DNA of 64,000 nucleotides, from assembly GCA_004322135.1 (NCBI GenBank), contig SCSG01000037.1, positions 1 to 64,000 of the forward strand, in the 5' to 3' direction. Position 1 is the stretch's first letter, and each line of letters begins with the position of its first letter. The position numbers were made by a program, and so were the translations under genes. Below the pieces are notes generated by a model, which worked only from the letters and a program-made list of their open reading frames with translations, made no database searches and was not told where the DNA came from. Source of the stretch: Burkholderiaceae bacterium. Lineage in GTDB: Bacteria; Pseudomonadota; Gammaproteobacteria; Burkholderiales; Burkholderiaceae_B. Below, in pieces: positions 1 through 9,407 of this stretch.

Positions 1-120
1 AGCGTACGGATTCAGGAATTTTGAGAATTACCGCATGAGAGTCTTGGCTCAGTGCGGTTGGAATGGTGTAATTAACCGAGTGTAATGAATGACCAGATCC
101 CCCGATAATGGGGAAGAGCC
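1..120 (+). mobile_element. ISL3-family insertion sequence, right end (cut by window edge)
   Basis: Positions 2-85 encode the last 27 residues of a transposase (AYGFRNFENYRMRVLAQC, then GWNGVINRV and a TAA stop). This YGFRNFENYR tail is characteristic of ISL3-family (IS204/IS1001/IS1165) DDE transposases. The element ends at 120 with a terminal inverted repeat that reads GGCTCTTCCCCATTATCGGG on the minus strand; GGCTCTTC is the usual start of ISL3 ends. Whether the copy is complete cannot be told because the rest lies to the left. A second copy of this end is at 19978-20151 and differs at scattered bases and by a 2-nt indel. Confidence 0.8.
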
Positions 121-149
121 AATAAAGCATAATGTGGCCAAACGGGAAA

Positions 150-186
150 TAAAGCATAAAGGCGACATTTGGCCTCTTTATGCTTT
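150..186 (-). terminator. Hairpin downstream of tRNA-Val, probable terminator
   Basis: Positions 150-159 (aaagcataaa) and 177-186 (tttatgcttt) are perfect inverted repeats, with an additional GGC/GCC pairing inside after a small bulge. On the minus strand the hairpin starts about 35 nt after the tRNA-Val CCA end and is followed by ATTTCCC. The AT-rich outer stem and position suit a tRNA terminator. A related copy of the arm (aataaagcata) also sits at 121-131, directly at the IS end. Confidence 0.55.
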
Positions 187-220
187 ACGGCACAGTTGTA
201 GACGACTGTGGACTTTAGTT

Positions 221-295
221 TGGTGGGCGGTACAAGGTTCGAACTTGTGACCCCTGCCGTGTGAAGGCAGTGCTCTACCACTGAGCTAACCGCCC
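221..295 (-). tRNA. valT: tRNA-Val(CAC)
   Basis: The minus strand folds as a complete cloverleaf: acceptor GGGCGGT pairs with ACCGCCC, D-arm GCTC/GAGC, anticodon stem CTGCC/GGCAG around loop TTCACAC (anticodon CAC, decoding GUG), T-arm ACAAG-TTCGAAC-CTTGT, and an encoded CCA end at 221-223. It lies downstream of dnaQ in the same orientation, an arrangement common in Burkholderiales. The gene symbol is only a generic label; the anticodon assignment is certain. Confidence 0.95.
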
Positions 296-579
296 AAGCG
301 CTTGATGAGGCAAGGCTTGGTGCCAGGCGCACGTACCCGTAGGTGCAACGCTGGCGTAGAAAAGTCAATTATTCTATCACTTTCTCGAGTTTGCTCAAAA
401 GTGCAAGCCCTATCCAACACCAAATGGTGTCTGAACGAAGCATCGCGATTCCGACATAAAACAAGTCCAAGCGCGCTAGCCAGCACCGGATTCAAATTCA
501 ACCGTATTCTAGTAGAAGCCGGCAAGGCAACCCCGGCATCGCAAATCAGCTGGCTGGCTAAATCAGCTCGTAGCCCCAA

Positions 580-1290
580 TCAGGCCCCAGGCTCAACAGT
601 ACGCCACACACAAGGTTTACCTGCAGCCTTGTCCAGATCATCCAGATACTGCTTGTGAGCCAGAACCTCCTCGGGTGCGGCAGCTAGAACCCGCAAACAG
701 GACGCATCGAACGCTTCTGCGCCAGAGCCGTTCCCCCCCGCCGCATCTTCATCAAAGCTCATGGCCAGGGCATCCTGCCCGCGTGTCATGGCCAACCAGA
801 CTTCAGCCAACAGTTCCGAGTCGAGCAACGCGCCATGCAGCGTGCGATGTGCGTTGGAAACTCCATAGCGTTCGCACAGGGCATCCAGCGAATTGCGCTT
901 GCCCGGGTGCAATTCGCGCGCATATAGCAGCGAATCGGTGATCTTGCCGCAGACTGTACTGAATGATGGTTTGCCAGCGCGCTCCAGTTCGGCGTCCAGA
1001 AACTTTCTGTCGAACGCGGCGTTGTGAATAATGACTTCGGCGTCACGCACGTATTCGACGATCTCGTCCGCCACGTCGACAAAATGCGGATGCTTTGAAA
1101 GGAATTCGGTCGTCAGGCCATGAATGGCGAGCGCGTCGGGATCGCTCTCGCGGTCCGGGTTCAGGTACAAATGCAAATGCCGGCCGGTCGGGGAACGATT
1201 GATCAGCTCAACGCAGCCCACTTCCACAATACGATGACCCTGCGAAGGGTCCAGCCCCGTGGTTTCGGTATCAAGAATAATTTGACGCAT
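580..1290 (-). CDS. dnaQ: DNA polymerase III epsilon subunit (3'-5' proofreading exonuclease)
   Basis: A 236-residue DEDDh exonuclease. Exo I is DTETTGLD with metal ligands D7 and E9, Exo II is HNAAFD with D94, and Exo III is HGALLDSEL with H152 and D157, matching the E. coli DnaQ spacing. The C-terminal tail (about residues 175-236) should bind the alpha subunit. The start MRQIILDTE at 1290 is chosen because the open frame upstream adds a non-homologous leader. The product removes misincorporated nucleotides in the replicative polymerase core. In related genomes dnaQ adjoins rnhA; here an RND pump lies between them. Confidence 0.95.
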   Translation of the reverse strand: MRQIILDTETTGLDPSQGHRIVEVGCVELINRSPTGRHLHLYLNPDRESDPDALAIHGLTTEFLSKHPHFVDVADEIVEYVRDAEVIIHNAAFDRKFLDAELERAGKPSFSTVCGKITDSLLYARELHPGKRNSLDALCERYGVSNAHRTLHGALLDSELLAEVWLAMTRGQDALAMSFDEDAAGGNGSGAEAFDASCLRVLAAAPEEVLAHKQYLDDLDKAAGKPCVWRTVEPGA

Positions 1291-1434
1291 GCAACCTCTG
1301 CTAAACAACACAATAATTCGGGCCGCTACCCACGTGGCCAACCATAACCCACTACCACCGTAGCCAAGATCCCTAAGGCCGACCAGCACGCTAGCACACA
1401 AAAGAGCCAGCGCGGCTAAACCAGCACCCCCCAT

Positions 1435-4400
1435 CTATTCCAGAGACCTTGGCCGAGCGCGGCCAGCAATCAAAGTATAGGCCACCGGCACAACGAACAG
1501 AGTCAGTAGCGTGCCAACAGTCAGGCCGCCCACCAGCACCCAGCCGATCTGCTGGCGCGATTCAGCCCCAGCTCCAGCAGCAAGCGCCAGTGGCAACGCA
1601 CCCAGGACCATGGCGCCGGTAGTCATCAGAATGGGGCGCAGGCGCAATACGCAGGCCTGCACCACGGCGTCGCACATAGACATGCCTTGCGAACGCAACT
1701 GCGTGGCAAATTCCACAATCAGAATGCCGTGCTTGGTGATCAGCCCAACCAGGGTAATAAGCCCTATCTGGCTATATATGGACAGAGTGCCGCCGGACAG
1801 CCACAGCGCGAATAGGGCGCCCGTCATGGACAACGGCACGGAAAGCATGATGACTAGCGGATTACGCCAGCTTTCAAACTGCGCGGCCAGCACCAGGTAG
1901 ATGAACGCCAGCGCCATGGCGAAAACCAGATAAATGCTGCCCGATGAATCACGGAACTCGCGCGACTGGCCGTCCAGATCGGTTTGCACGGTATGGGGCA
2001 GCACCTCGCGCGCCACCGTGTCCATGTGCTGCAGGACTTCGCCCAGCGCATACCCTGGCGCCACCGAAGCCCGTACCTTTACCGCACGCAGGCGGTTGAA
2101 ATGATTCAGCGACTGCGGCGACACGCTTTCATTGACGGCAAGGAAGTTGGACAACTGCACCATCGCACCGCTTTTGGTGCGAATGTAAATATCGTTGATG
2201 TCGGCCGGGTCGGACCGATCACGCTTCTTGACCTGAACAATCACGTCATACTGTTCACCGCTATCGCGAAAACGCGTAACCTGACGCCCGCCCAGCATGG
2301 ATTCCAGCGTGCGCCCCACCGTGCCGACATCCACACCCACGTCGGCCAGCTTGTCGCGATTCACCGCCACTTTCAGTTCCGGCGTATTCAGGCGCAGGTC
2401 GGTATCCACATTCTGCAAGCCCGGGTAATTGCGCAACTTGTCCAGGAAGCTGTTTACCAGCTTGTCGATTTCGGGGTAAGAGGCCTGGCTCATGATGACG
2501 AATTCAACAGGCTTGGACGTTGACCGCTGGCCCAGCGAAGGCGGGTTGGTGGGAAATGCCCGCACGCCGGGCAGCGCGGAAAACTTGGACTGCAGCTCGC
2601 GCGCAATGTCTTGCTGTGAACGGCTGCGCTCATCCCAGGGCTTCAGGCGCAAAATTGCGAAGCCTTCGGTCACGGTCGGAAAGCCGACAATGGACTGATC
2701 GCCTGATGCCTCGGGAATTTTGGCGTAGTAACCCTCGATGACCTTGATGCTGCGCACCGTGTAATCCAGGGTTGCGCCATCGGGTGCGCTCACCACACCA
2801 AACACCACACCCCGATCCTCCAGCGGCGCCAGCTCACTTTTCACGATCTTGAAGAGGGCGACGCTACCCAGAGCCACGACCAGCCCCAACGCCAGCACCA
2901 GCGTGCGCTGGCCCAGTGCCCAAGTCAGGCCAGCACGATAGGCGCACGTAAGGCCTTCGAACATTTGCTCAATAGCCCGATAGGTGCGGCCATGACTGGT
3001 ATGCTCGCGCAATACTACGGAACACATCATGGGCGTAAGCGTCAGCGCAACAAAGCCCGATACCAGAACGGCTGACGCAAGTGTCAGCGCAAATTCAATG
3101 AACAAGCGCCCTGTGCGACCCGTCGCAAACGCCAGCGGCGCATAGACGGCCACCAGCGTGAGCGTCATGGCAATGACTGCGAAACCAATTTCCTTCGCCC
3201 CCAGAAAGGCGGCCTCCACTCGGGTCTTGCCCTCTTCAAGGTGACGAAAAATATTCTCCAGTACCACAATGGCGTCGTCCACCACAAGACCTATGGCAAG
3301 CACCATGGCGAGCAGGGTAAGCGTGTTGATCGAGAAGCCGAAAAAATACATGACGCCGAACGCGCCGACTAGCGATACCGGGATTGTGACGATGGGAATC
3401 AGGCTGGCGCGCACATTGCGCAAAAAGAAAAAAATCACCAGCACGACCAGGATGATGGCCTCGCCGATCGTGTGATACACGGACTTGATCGACTCCTTGA
3501 TGAAGATTGAACTGTCGTAGGCGACGGCCAGCTTCATGCCTGCCGGCAATGTCTGGTTGATGACTTCAATCTCGGCAGCGACCGCCTTGGACAAGTCCAG
3601 CGGATTGGCCGTCGACTGCTTGGTAATGCCTATGTTCAATCCTTCACGGCCGTTGAAGCGCGACAATATGCGCTCTTCGGCCGGCCCGATTTCCACGTCG
3701 GCGACATCACCCAAGCGCACCGAATAGCCCTTCACGCTGGCGACGATGACGTTGCGGAACTGCTCGACCGTTTGCAGGTCGGTCGTCGAAACCACGGAAA
3801 ACTCTCGATCGGACGATTCAATGCGCCCCGCGGGTATAAGCACATTCTGCTGGCCAAGCGCCGTCTCCACATCCTGCACGGTCAACGCATACGCGGCGAG
3901 CTTGCTGCGGTCAACATAAATGCGCATGGAGGGCCGTCGCTCGCCGTAGATCCGCACTTCGGCCGCACCCGGGAGCACCGACAGACGAGTCTTCACGTAA
4001 CGGTTGATATAGTCGGAAAGCTCCAGCGTGCTATAGCCACCCGGATCGACTGCCATGAAAATCACCGGCGTAGAATCGGCCTCGACCTTGCTGATGATGG
4101 GCTCTTCGATTTCGTCCGGCAGGTATCGCCGGGCGCGCGAGACTTTGTCGCGCACGTCGGCTGCGGCCGCATCGGGGTCCCGTGTCAGATTGAACTTGAT
4201 GGAGATGGCGCTGCGTTCAGTGCGGCTGCCGGACGTCATGACATCCAGCCCTTCGATGCCGGCAAGCTGATCTTCCAGAGGCTTGGTAACCTGGGACTCG
4301 ACAACTTCGGGCGACGCGCCCTTGTACGTCGTGACGACGGAAACCACCGGTTCGTCGATGGCCGGATATTCACGCACCGTCAGACGCTGGTAGGAAATCA

Positions 4401-4476
4401 GGCCCACCAGAACAATAAGCAATGAAAGTACCGAGGCGAATACTGGCCGGCGGATGCAGACGTCGGAAAGTATCAC
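1435..4476 (-). CDS. RND efflux pump, inner-membrane permease subunit (AcrB-like)
   Basis: About 1013 residues, the usual length for hydrophobe/amphiphile efflux RND permeases. It opens with the typical N-terminal helix (ILSDVCIRRPVFASVLSLLI), contains the transmembrane-4 proton-relay motif GLVVDDAIVVLENI near residue 400, two large periplasmic loops, and a second bundle of helices at the C-terminus. It exports drugs or other amphiphiles using the proton motive force. The GTG at 4476 is preferred: the frame upstream reads through the 3' end of the adaptor gene. It follows the adaptor gene by 13 bp on the same strand, so the two form an operon. No outer-membrane channel gene is next to them. 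The substrate is unknown. Confidence 0.92.
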   Translation of the reverse strand: MILSDVCIRRPVFASVLSLLIVLVGLISYQRLTVREYPAIDEPVVSVVTTYKGASPEVVESQVTKPLEDQLAGIEGLDVMTSGSRTERSAISIKFNLTRDPDAAAADVRDKVSRARRYLPDEIEEPIISKVEADSTPVIFMAVDPGGYSTLELSDYINRYVKTRLSVLPGAAEVRIYGERRPSMRIYVDRSKLAAYALTVQDVETALGQQNVLIPAGRIESSDREFSVVSTTDLQTVEQFRNVIVASVKGYSVRLGDVADVEIGPAEERILSRFNGREGLNIGITKQSTANPLDLSKAVAAEIEVINQTLPAGMKLAVAYDSSIFIKESIKSVYHTIGEAIILVVLVIFFFLRNVRASLIPIVTIPVSLVGAFGVMYFFGFSINTLTLLAMVLAIGLVVDDAIVVLENIFRHLEEGKTRVEAAFLGAKEIGFAVIAMTLTLVAVYAPLAFATGRTGRLFIEFALTLASAVLVSGFVALTLTPMMCSVVLREHTSHGRTYRAIEQMFEGLTCAYRAGLTWALGQRTLVLALGLVVALGSVALFKIVKSELAPLEDRGVVFGVVSAPDGATLDYTVRSIKVIEGYYAKIPEASGDQSIVGFPTVTEGFAILRLKPWDERSRSQQDIARELQSKFSALPGVRAFPTNPPSLGQRSTSKPVEFVIMSQASYPEIDKLVNSFLDKLRNYPGLQNVDTDLRLNTPELKVAVNRDKLADVGVDVGTVGRTLESMLGGRQVTRFRDSGEQYDVIVQVKKRDRSDPADINDIYIRTKSGAMVQLSNFLAVNESVSPQSLNHFNRLRAVKVRASVAPGYALGEVLQHMDTVAREVLPHTVQTDLDGQSREFRDSSGSIYLVFAMALAFIYLVLAAQFESWRNPLVIMLSVPLSMTGALFALWLSGGTLSIYSQIGLITLVGLITKHGILIVEFATQLRSQGMSMCDAVVQACVLRLRPILMTTGAMVLGALPLALAAGAGAESRQQIGWVLVGGLTVGTLLTLFVVPVAYTLIAGRARPRSLE

Positions 4477-4489
4477 GGCGCGCCCCGGC

Positions 4490-5656
4490 TCAGGTGCCGT
4501 CCGGCGCAGCGGCCGGCAGTATGTGTACAACCGCCCCATCGGCGATCTTCTGCACCCCGGCCACCACAACCTGATCGCCTTCAGTCAACCCCTCCAGCAC
4601 CTCGACCTTACCGTCGCGGCGCAAGCCTGTCTGCACGAGACGGCGCTCTACCCTACCCTGATCCACCCGATATACATAGCGCGCTTCTTCCGACGACACC
4701 AGCGCCGCCTCGGGGACGACGAGGGCCTTGCCCTCGGCAAACTGCAGCTGCACGCGCGCAAACAGACCCGGGCGCAGGATGTCATCGGTGTTGGGAACAT
4801 TGGCGCGCAGCAGAATGGAGCGCCCGCCCACGTCCACCAGCGGGTTGACTGCGCCCACCTGGCCATCACGGACAAGACCGGGCATGGCATCAAAGCGTAG
4901 CAACAGCTTTTGCCCTACGTGAATCTGCGCCAGATAGCGCTCGGGAACGCGGAAATCCACCTGCAGCAGGTCAATGGATTCAATGGGCACGAGATCGGTG
5001 CCGGGGCTGACATAATCACCCATCGAAACCTGACGCAACCCGATCAGGCCGTCAAACGGCGCCACGATTACCGTCTTGCCCAGCTGCGCGCGGGCCAGTG
5101 CCGCGGCGGCCTGCTGCACCTTGAGCTGACTGCCGGCCTCGTCGTGTGCCTGCTTGCTGATGAAGCCCTGGTTGCTTAATTCCCGAGCCCTTCGGTGCTG
5201 GCTTGCCGCCAGATTCAAATTAGCTTGAGCCTGCTGCAGCTGCGCCCGAACCACACTGTCGTCCAGACGTACCAGAACCTGCCCCTTGGTGACCCGGCTG
5301 CCTTCCGTGAAATTAATCTCGCTGATGCGGCCGGTTATTTCAGGGCGTAGCGTGACAGCATTCTCGGAGCGTAGCGTGCCTACGGCGGAAACCCCACGCG
5401 GCAACGGCACAAACACAGCCCGCGCCACCTCGACACCCACCGTCTGTGAAGCACGAGCCATGCCGCCATTGGCCGCATTGCCGCCCACGGCTGGGCCACG
5501 CTTTGCCGCCGCAGTGCCCTTTGCAGCCAAAGCTGCCGCGGCCGGCGCCGATGCAGGCGGCGCTTCACCGCCCAGCCACAGCATGCGCGCGCCGACCGAG
5601 CCCAACACCACGCCCAGCACCAAGACTCCCGCAAGTCCCGCCGCGTTTACTTTCAT
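4490..5656 (-). CDS. RND efflux periplasmic adaptor (membrane fusion protein)
   Basis: A 388-residue protein with an N-terminal signal anchor (AAGLAGVLVLGVVLGSVGA), a low-complexity Ala/Pro stretch, then a barrel-sandwich (lipoyl-like) domain flanking an alpha hairpin (QLQQAQANLNLAASQHRRAR), beta-barrel and membrane-proximal domains (GLTEGDQVVVAGVQK). This is the HlyD/AcrA family layout. It bridges the permease encoded just downstream to an outer-membrane channel, here not encoded nearby. Start at 5656 gives the normal signal anchor; a longer frame to 5731 adds an Arg-rich leader without membrane character. The substrate cannot be assigned. Confidence 0.92.
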   Translation of the reverse strand: MKVNAAGLAGVLVLGVVLGSVGARMLWLGGEAPPASAPAAAALAAKGTAAAKRGPAVGGNAANGGMARASQTVGVEVARAVFVPLPRGVSAVGTLRSENAVTLRPEITGRISEINFTEGSRVTKGQVLVRLDDSVVRAQLQQAQANLNLAASQHRRARELSNQGFISKQAHDEAGSQLKVQQAAAALARAQLGKTVIVAPFDGLIGLRQVSMGDYVSPGTDLVPIESIDLLQVDFRVPERYLAQIHVGQKLLLRFDAMPGLVRDGQVGAVNPLVDVGGRSILLRANVPNTDDILRPGLFARVQLQFAEGKALVVPEAALVSSEEARYVYRVDQGRVERRLVQTGLRRDGKVEVLEGLTEGDQVVVAGVQKIADGAVVHILPAAAPDGT

Positions 5657-5794
5657 GGAATCGACAACTTCTACAGGTTTATATTTATCGTGAAACCGAA
5701 CACGCCGCCGCGTTGCCCCCGCAAAGCGCAACTGCCAGTCTCGCCAATCGCAAATAGTATCCTATGTGGGCGTCAAGCGGCGGATATGTGGAGA

Positions 5795-6265
5795 TTAGTC
5801 AGCGCAGACAGCCGCCCCACCCCGATTGCGCGCCAGGTCAACCCCCAGATTGGCCAGTTCGTCGGCGCGTTCGTTGCCGGGATCGCCAGCATGGCCTTTC
5901 ACCCACCGCCAGCTTAAATCGTGCTGCTGCACCAGGGCATCAAGCGCCTGCCAAAGATCAGCGTTCTTCACCAACTTCTTATCGGCGGTGCGCCAGTCGC
6001 GCCGCTTCCAGTTGACTATCCATTCGGTCATACCCTTGTGCACGTATGTCGAATCGGTGTGAATCACAACCGCACAGCGGCGCTTCAGGGCCTTCAACGC
6101 CTGAATGACGGCCATGAGTTCCATGCGGTTATTGGTCGTGTCGGGTTCGCCCCCGTAGAGTACCTTTTCGTGAGCGCCCTGCCTGAGCAGCGCCCCCCAT
6201 CCCCCCCAACCCGGATTGCCCTTGCAAGCACCATCCGTCCAGATATTTACTGCCCTATCGTCCAT
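5795..6265 (-). CDS. rnhA: Ribonuclease HI
   Basis: A 156-residue enzyme that cleaves the RNA strand of RNA:DNA hybrids. Motifs: [11 protein letters not shown] with catalytic D11, NNRMELMA with E49, HTDSTYV with D71, the basic protrusion ([15 protein letters not shown], about 83-98) that binds hybrid, H125 in [14 protein letters not shown], and D135. All four carboxylates and the catalytic His are present. The reading direction is the same as the methyltransferase upstream and the efflux genes and dnaQ downstream. Confidence 0.97.
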   Translation of the reverse strand: MDDRAVNIWTDGACKGNPGWGGWGALLRQGAHEKVLYGGEPDTTNNRMELMAVIQALKALKRRCAVVIHTDSTYVHKGMTEWIVNWKRRDWRTADKKLVKNADLWQALDALVQQHDLSWRWVKGHAGDPGNERADELANLGVDLARNRGGAAVCAD

Positions 6266-6341
6266 ATGATCCTTTGTACATAGTGTCCTGCCGGCCGATT
6301 CGAATACCTGGCTTCAGTGCCTGGACTTGCCAAACGGCACA

Positions 6342-7118
6342 CTAGGCGCCCGAATGCCTGCCGGTTACAACGGTGTGCCCGCGGACCGGCCTTTTCATGC
6401 GCTTCCAGTTCGGACCGACCAGACGCACGCAGGCCACCCTCTTGATGGCCGAAACCACATAGGCCGACCCGCAAATCGGCCACCAGCGGTCACCCGCCGC
6501 TTCCATGAACGACCACCTTTGCAGCCAGCGCTCTGTTTCGCAGGGCGGAGCATAGCAGCCAAAATGACCGCGATCCACTTCGAACGAGAGCAACTTGAAC
6601 CAGTCTTTCAGGCGCGCCAGGGAAACCTGCATGTGCGCCGGAATGGGCGTAATGGGATCGAGTCCGGGCGCACGTTCGTGCAGCCCCCAAAGGCTCCAGG
6701 GATTGAACCCCGACACAACCACCCTGCCCTCGGGCATGAGCACGCGCTCCGCCTCGCGCAAAACCTGATGCGGGCTATTGGAACACTCCAGAACATGGGG
6801 TAATATCAGCAAATCGATGCTTTGCCCATCGAACGGCAGGTTTTCGGGGTCGGTATAAAGCGCGACATCGGGCTGTGGGCATCCTGCGTCGCAATATGAA
6901 TGAGTACGGCCCTTGTACGGAATGCGGTTTGCCTGCAGCAGGTCCCAGTTGGGCAGGCCGACTTGCATGGCGTGGTAGCCAAATACGTTAGCCACCATCG
7001 CATTGATCTTTTCCTGCTCCCAATGTTTGACGTACTGGCCGGCAGGTGTGCCCAGCCATTCGGCAAGTTCCACAATTAAGGGCGGGCCTGACGCTTCCGA
7101 CACATGAGCTCCTTGCAT
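6342..7118 (-). CDS. Class I SAM-dependent methyltransferase (YafS/BioC-like)
   Basis: A 258-residue protein whose core resembles the methyltransferase domain type 11: an acidic post-I stretch (DVALYTDPENLPFDGQSIDL), then LLILPHVLECSNSPHQVLREAERVL and a MPEGRVVVSGFNPWS strand that matches the motif-III region. The glycine-rich motif I is weak, as in other proteins found beside rnhA and gloB in Bordetella-type genomes. The target molecule is unknown. The gene starts back to back with gloB (start region shared near 7104-7131), so the two are divergently transcribed. Confidence 0.75.
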   Translation of the reverse strand: MQGAHVSEASGPPLIVELAEWLGTPAGQYVKHWEQEKINAMVANVFGYHAMQVGLPNWDLLQANRIPYKGRTHSYCDAGCPQPDVALYTDPENLPFDGQSIDLLILPHVLECSNSPHQVLREAERVLMPEGRVVVSGFNPWSLWGLHERAPGLDPITPIPAHMQVSLARLKDWFKLLSFEVDRGHFGCYAPPCETERWLQRWSFMEAAGDRWWPICGSAYVVSAIKRVACVRLVGPNWKRMKRPVRGHTVVTGRHSGA

Positions 7119-7130
7119 TATGGTTCAAAC

Positions 7131-7931
7131 ATGATTAATCGAGACAACAACCTTACCCAGCTTGTTCCCGTGCCAGCGCTTTCGGACAACTACATCTGGC
7201 TGTTGTGCAAAGGCAAGCATGCCGTTGTGGTCGACCCTGGTGTGGCCGAACCCATCGAAAAGCTGCTCGCGCAATATCACCTTACCCTAGACGCCATTTT
7301 ACTGACCCACCATCACAACGACCACGTGGGCGGTGCCGTGGCGCTAAAAAACCTTAGCGGCGCCAAAGTCTACGGACCGCTTGGCGAAACCCTGCCGGTG
7401 TGCGACGTCCGTCTCAAAGAAGACGACAGTATCACACTCGACACCCTTGATCTAACCCTGTCCATCCTCGACATCCCGGGCCACACGGCCGGACACATAG
7501 CCTACTTTGGCTACCTGGACACTGGCAAGCCGGTGGTGTTCTGCGGTGATACACTATTTGCCGCAGGCTGCGGCCGGCTGTTTGAAGGTACGCCGGCCCA
7601 AATGGTCGAGTCTTTGGGTAAACTCAAGGCTTTGCCGCTGGAAACACTGGTGTGCTGCGCACACGAGTACACGCTGGCAAATTTGCGATGGGCCCTGCAG
7701 GTGGAACCCGGCAACACGGCATTGCAACAACGTTGGCAAACCGCGCAGCAGCAACGCTCTGAAGGCCTGCCAACCCTGCCGTCAACCATAGGCGCTGAAC
7801 TGGATACCAACCCGTTCTGCCGCCCCCTGCAGCAAAGTGTATCAAGCGCCGCCGCCGCATACGCGGGTGCGCCCCTTACCTCGGCAGTGGCCGTTTTTGC
7901 TAGTTTGCGTGAATGGAAAAACAACTTTTGA
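7131..7931 (+). CDS. gloB: Hydroxyacylglutathione hydrolase (glyoxalase II)
   Basis: A 266-residue metallo-beta-lactamase-fold enzyme that hydrolyses S-D-lactoylglutathione to D-lactate and glutathione in methylglyoxal detoxification. The binuclear metal motif THHHNDH (H60, H62, D64, H65) is followed by ILDIPGHTAGHIAYF and FCGDTLFAAGCGRLFEG, all diagnostic of GloB, and a C-terminal helical domain with AHEYTLANLRWA. Start 7131 (MINRDNN) gives the normal family length; an in-frame ATG at 7104 is possible but would overlap the divergent methyltransferase gene. mltD follows after 22 bp. Confidence 0.94.
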   Translation: MINRDNNLTQLVPVPALSDNYIWLLCKGKHAVVVDPGVAEPIEKLLAQYHLTLDAILLTHHHNDHVGGAVALKNLSGAKVYGPLGETLPVCDVRLKEDDSITLDTLDLTLSILDIPGHTAGHIAYFGYLDTGKPVVFCGDTLFAAGCGRLFEGTPAQMVESLGKLKALPLETLVCCAHEYTLANLRWALQVEPGNTALQQRWQTAQQQRSEGLPTLPSTIGAELDTNPFCRPLQQSVSSAAAAYAGAPLTSAVAVFASLREWKNNF

Positions 7932-7953
7932 CCTATAACCATACCCGTCACCG

Positions 7954-9378
7954 ATGAACTGCATACGACAACTGTTCATTTTGCTTGTCGTGGCAGTTCT
8001 GGCCGGCTGCGCCAGCAGCCCAACCAACCAGTACGCAAGCAACAAAAAGGTCTACACCGCCAAGGAAACTTCTCGCACCATCGACCTCACCCACCCGCCT
8101 CGCGACATGTGGGACCGTATCCGGCGCGGCTTCGCCATTCCAAACCTTCACAACAGCCTGGCTGACCAATGGACCGATTACTATGCTTCGCACCCCGAAG
8201 CGGTCTACCGCATGAGCCAGCGTGCCAGCAAGTATCTGTATTTCATCGTCGACGAGCTGGAAGAGCGGAACATGCCAACCGAACTGGCTTTGCTGCCATT
8301 CGTTGAAAGTGCCTACAACCCGGCGGCAAACTCCAAAGCCAACGCCACGGGCCTATGGCAATTTATTCCCAGTACGGGCATGCACTACAACCTGAAGCAG
8401 GATTCGTGGCGCGATCAGCGCCGCGACCCCATCGCCTCGACCGAAGCGGCGCTTGATTACCTTAATTATTTGTACGACTTCCAGGGCGACTGGTATCTGG
8501 CGCTGGCTTCGTACAACTGGGGCGAGGGCGCCGTCAAACGGTCCATTGACAAAAACGCCGACGCGGGGCTGCCGACTGATTACGCCTCCATCAGCATGCC
8601 GGACGAAACGCGCAACTATGTGCCCAAGCTGCAGGCCATTAAAAACATTATTGCCAACCCACGCAAATACGGCATTACCCTTCCCAAAATCAGCAACACC
8701 CCTTATTTCACCACAGTCAAAAGAACACAAACCATCGACGTTGCCGTAGCCGCCAAGCTGGCGGAAATGTCGGTCGAGGACTTCAAGGCACTTAATGCCT
8801 CGCTAAAGCGACCCGTCATGCTGGCCGAACACCAGCACACCCTGCTGCTACCCACCGACCGCGCCGATATTTTCAAGGCCAACCTCGAAGCATACCGGGG
8901 CAGACTAAGCTCGTGGCAGGCCTACCACGCTCGAAAGGGCGAGTCTTATTCGGCCATCGCAAAGAAATATGGCATAAGCCTTACGAAGCTGCGGGAAATC
9001 AACAAGCTGGGAACGAAAAGCACCCGGGCCGTAGCACAAACGCTGTTGGTCCCGGCGCCAGCCGACCAGCCGGGCATTCAGCTTGCATCACTTGAGTATC
9101 CCTCCGACGATAGTAGCGACGACGAATCGGTCGACAACACCCCCAAGAGCAAGCCTTCGCTGCGCGCCACCTCGGTGCGGCAAAGTGGCAAGCATATTGT
9201 CGTCAAGCGACGGGTCAACGTTCGCACACACGTCGTCAAGAAAGGCGAAACGCTATTTTCACTGGCCAAACGCTACAACACGTCGGTGGATAAACTGCGC
9301 GCACTCAACAACCTTAAAAGCAATAGGCTGGCTCAGGGCAAACAACTGCGCGTGCCTGGCACTGACATTCGCGGCTGA
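7954..9378 (+). CDS. mltD: Membrane-bound lytic murein transglycosylase D
   Basis: A 474-residue lipoprotein: signal peptide with lipobox LAGC (lipidated C19), an SLT domain with catalytic E118 in [12 protein letters not shown] and the signatures [12 protein letters not shown] and [12 protein letters not shown], then two LysM peptidoglycan-binding repeats (about 310-355, [17 protein letters not shown]; about 425-470, [17 protein letters not shown]). It cleaves the glycan strand with formation of 1,6-anhydromuramic acid, the product later phosphorylated by AnmK (also in this window). The linker between the LysM repeats is acidic and Ser-rich. It is probably cotranscribed with gloB. Confidence 0.95.
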   Translation: MNCIRQLFILLVVAVLAGCASSPTNQYASNKKVYTAKETSRTIDLTHPPRDMWDRIRRGFAIPNLHNSLADQWTDYYASHPEAVYRMSQRASKYLYFIVDELEERNMPTELALLPFVESAYNPAANSKANATGLWQFIPSTGMHYNLKQDSWRDQRRDPIASTEAALDYLNYLYDFQGDWYLALASYNWGEGAVKRSIDKNADAGLPTDYASISMPDETRNYVPKLQAIKNIIANPRKYGITLPKISNTPYFTTVKRTQTIDVAVAAKLAEMSVEDFKALNASLKRPVMLAEHQHTLLLPTDRADIFKANLEAYRGRLSSWQAYHARKGESYSAIAKKYGISLTKLREINKLGTKSTRAVAQTLLVPAPADQPGIQLASLEYPSDDSSDDESVDNTPKSKPSLRATSVRQSGKHIVVKRRVNVRTHVVKKGETLFSLAKRYNTSVDKLRALNNLKSNRLAQGKQLRVPGTDIRG

Positions 9379-9407
9379 AGATCCGCATCCACCACACAGG
9401 AAAAAAA

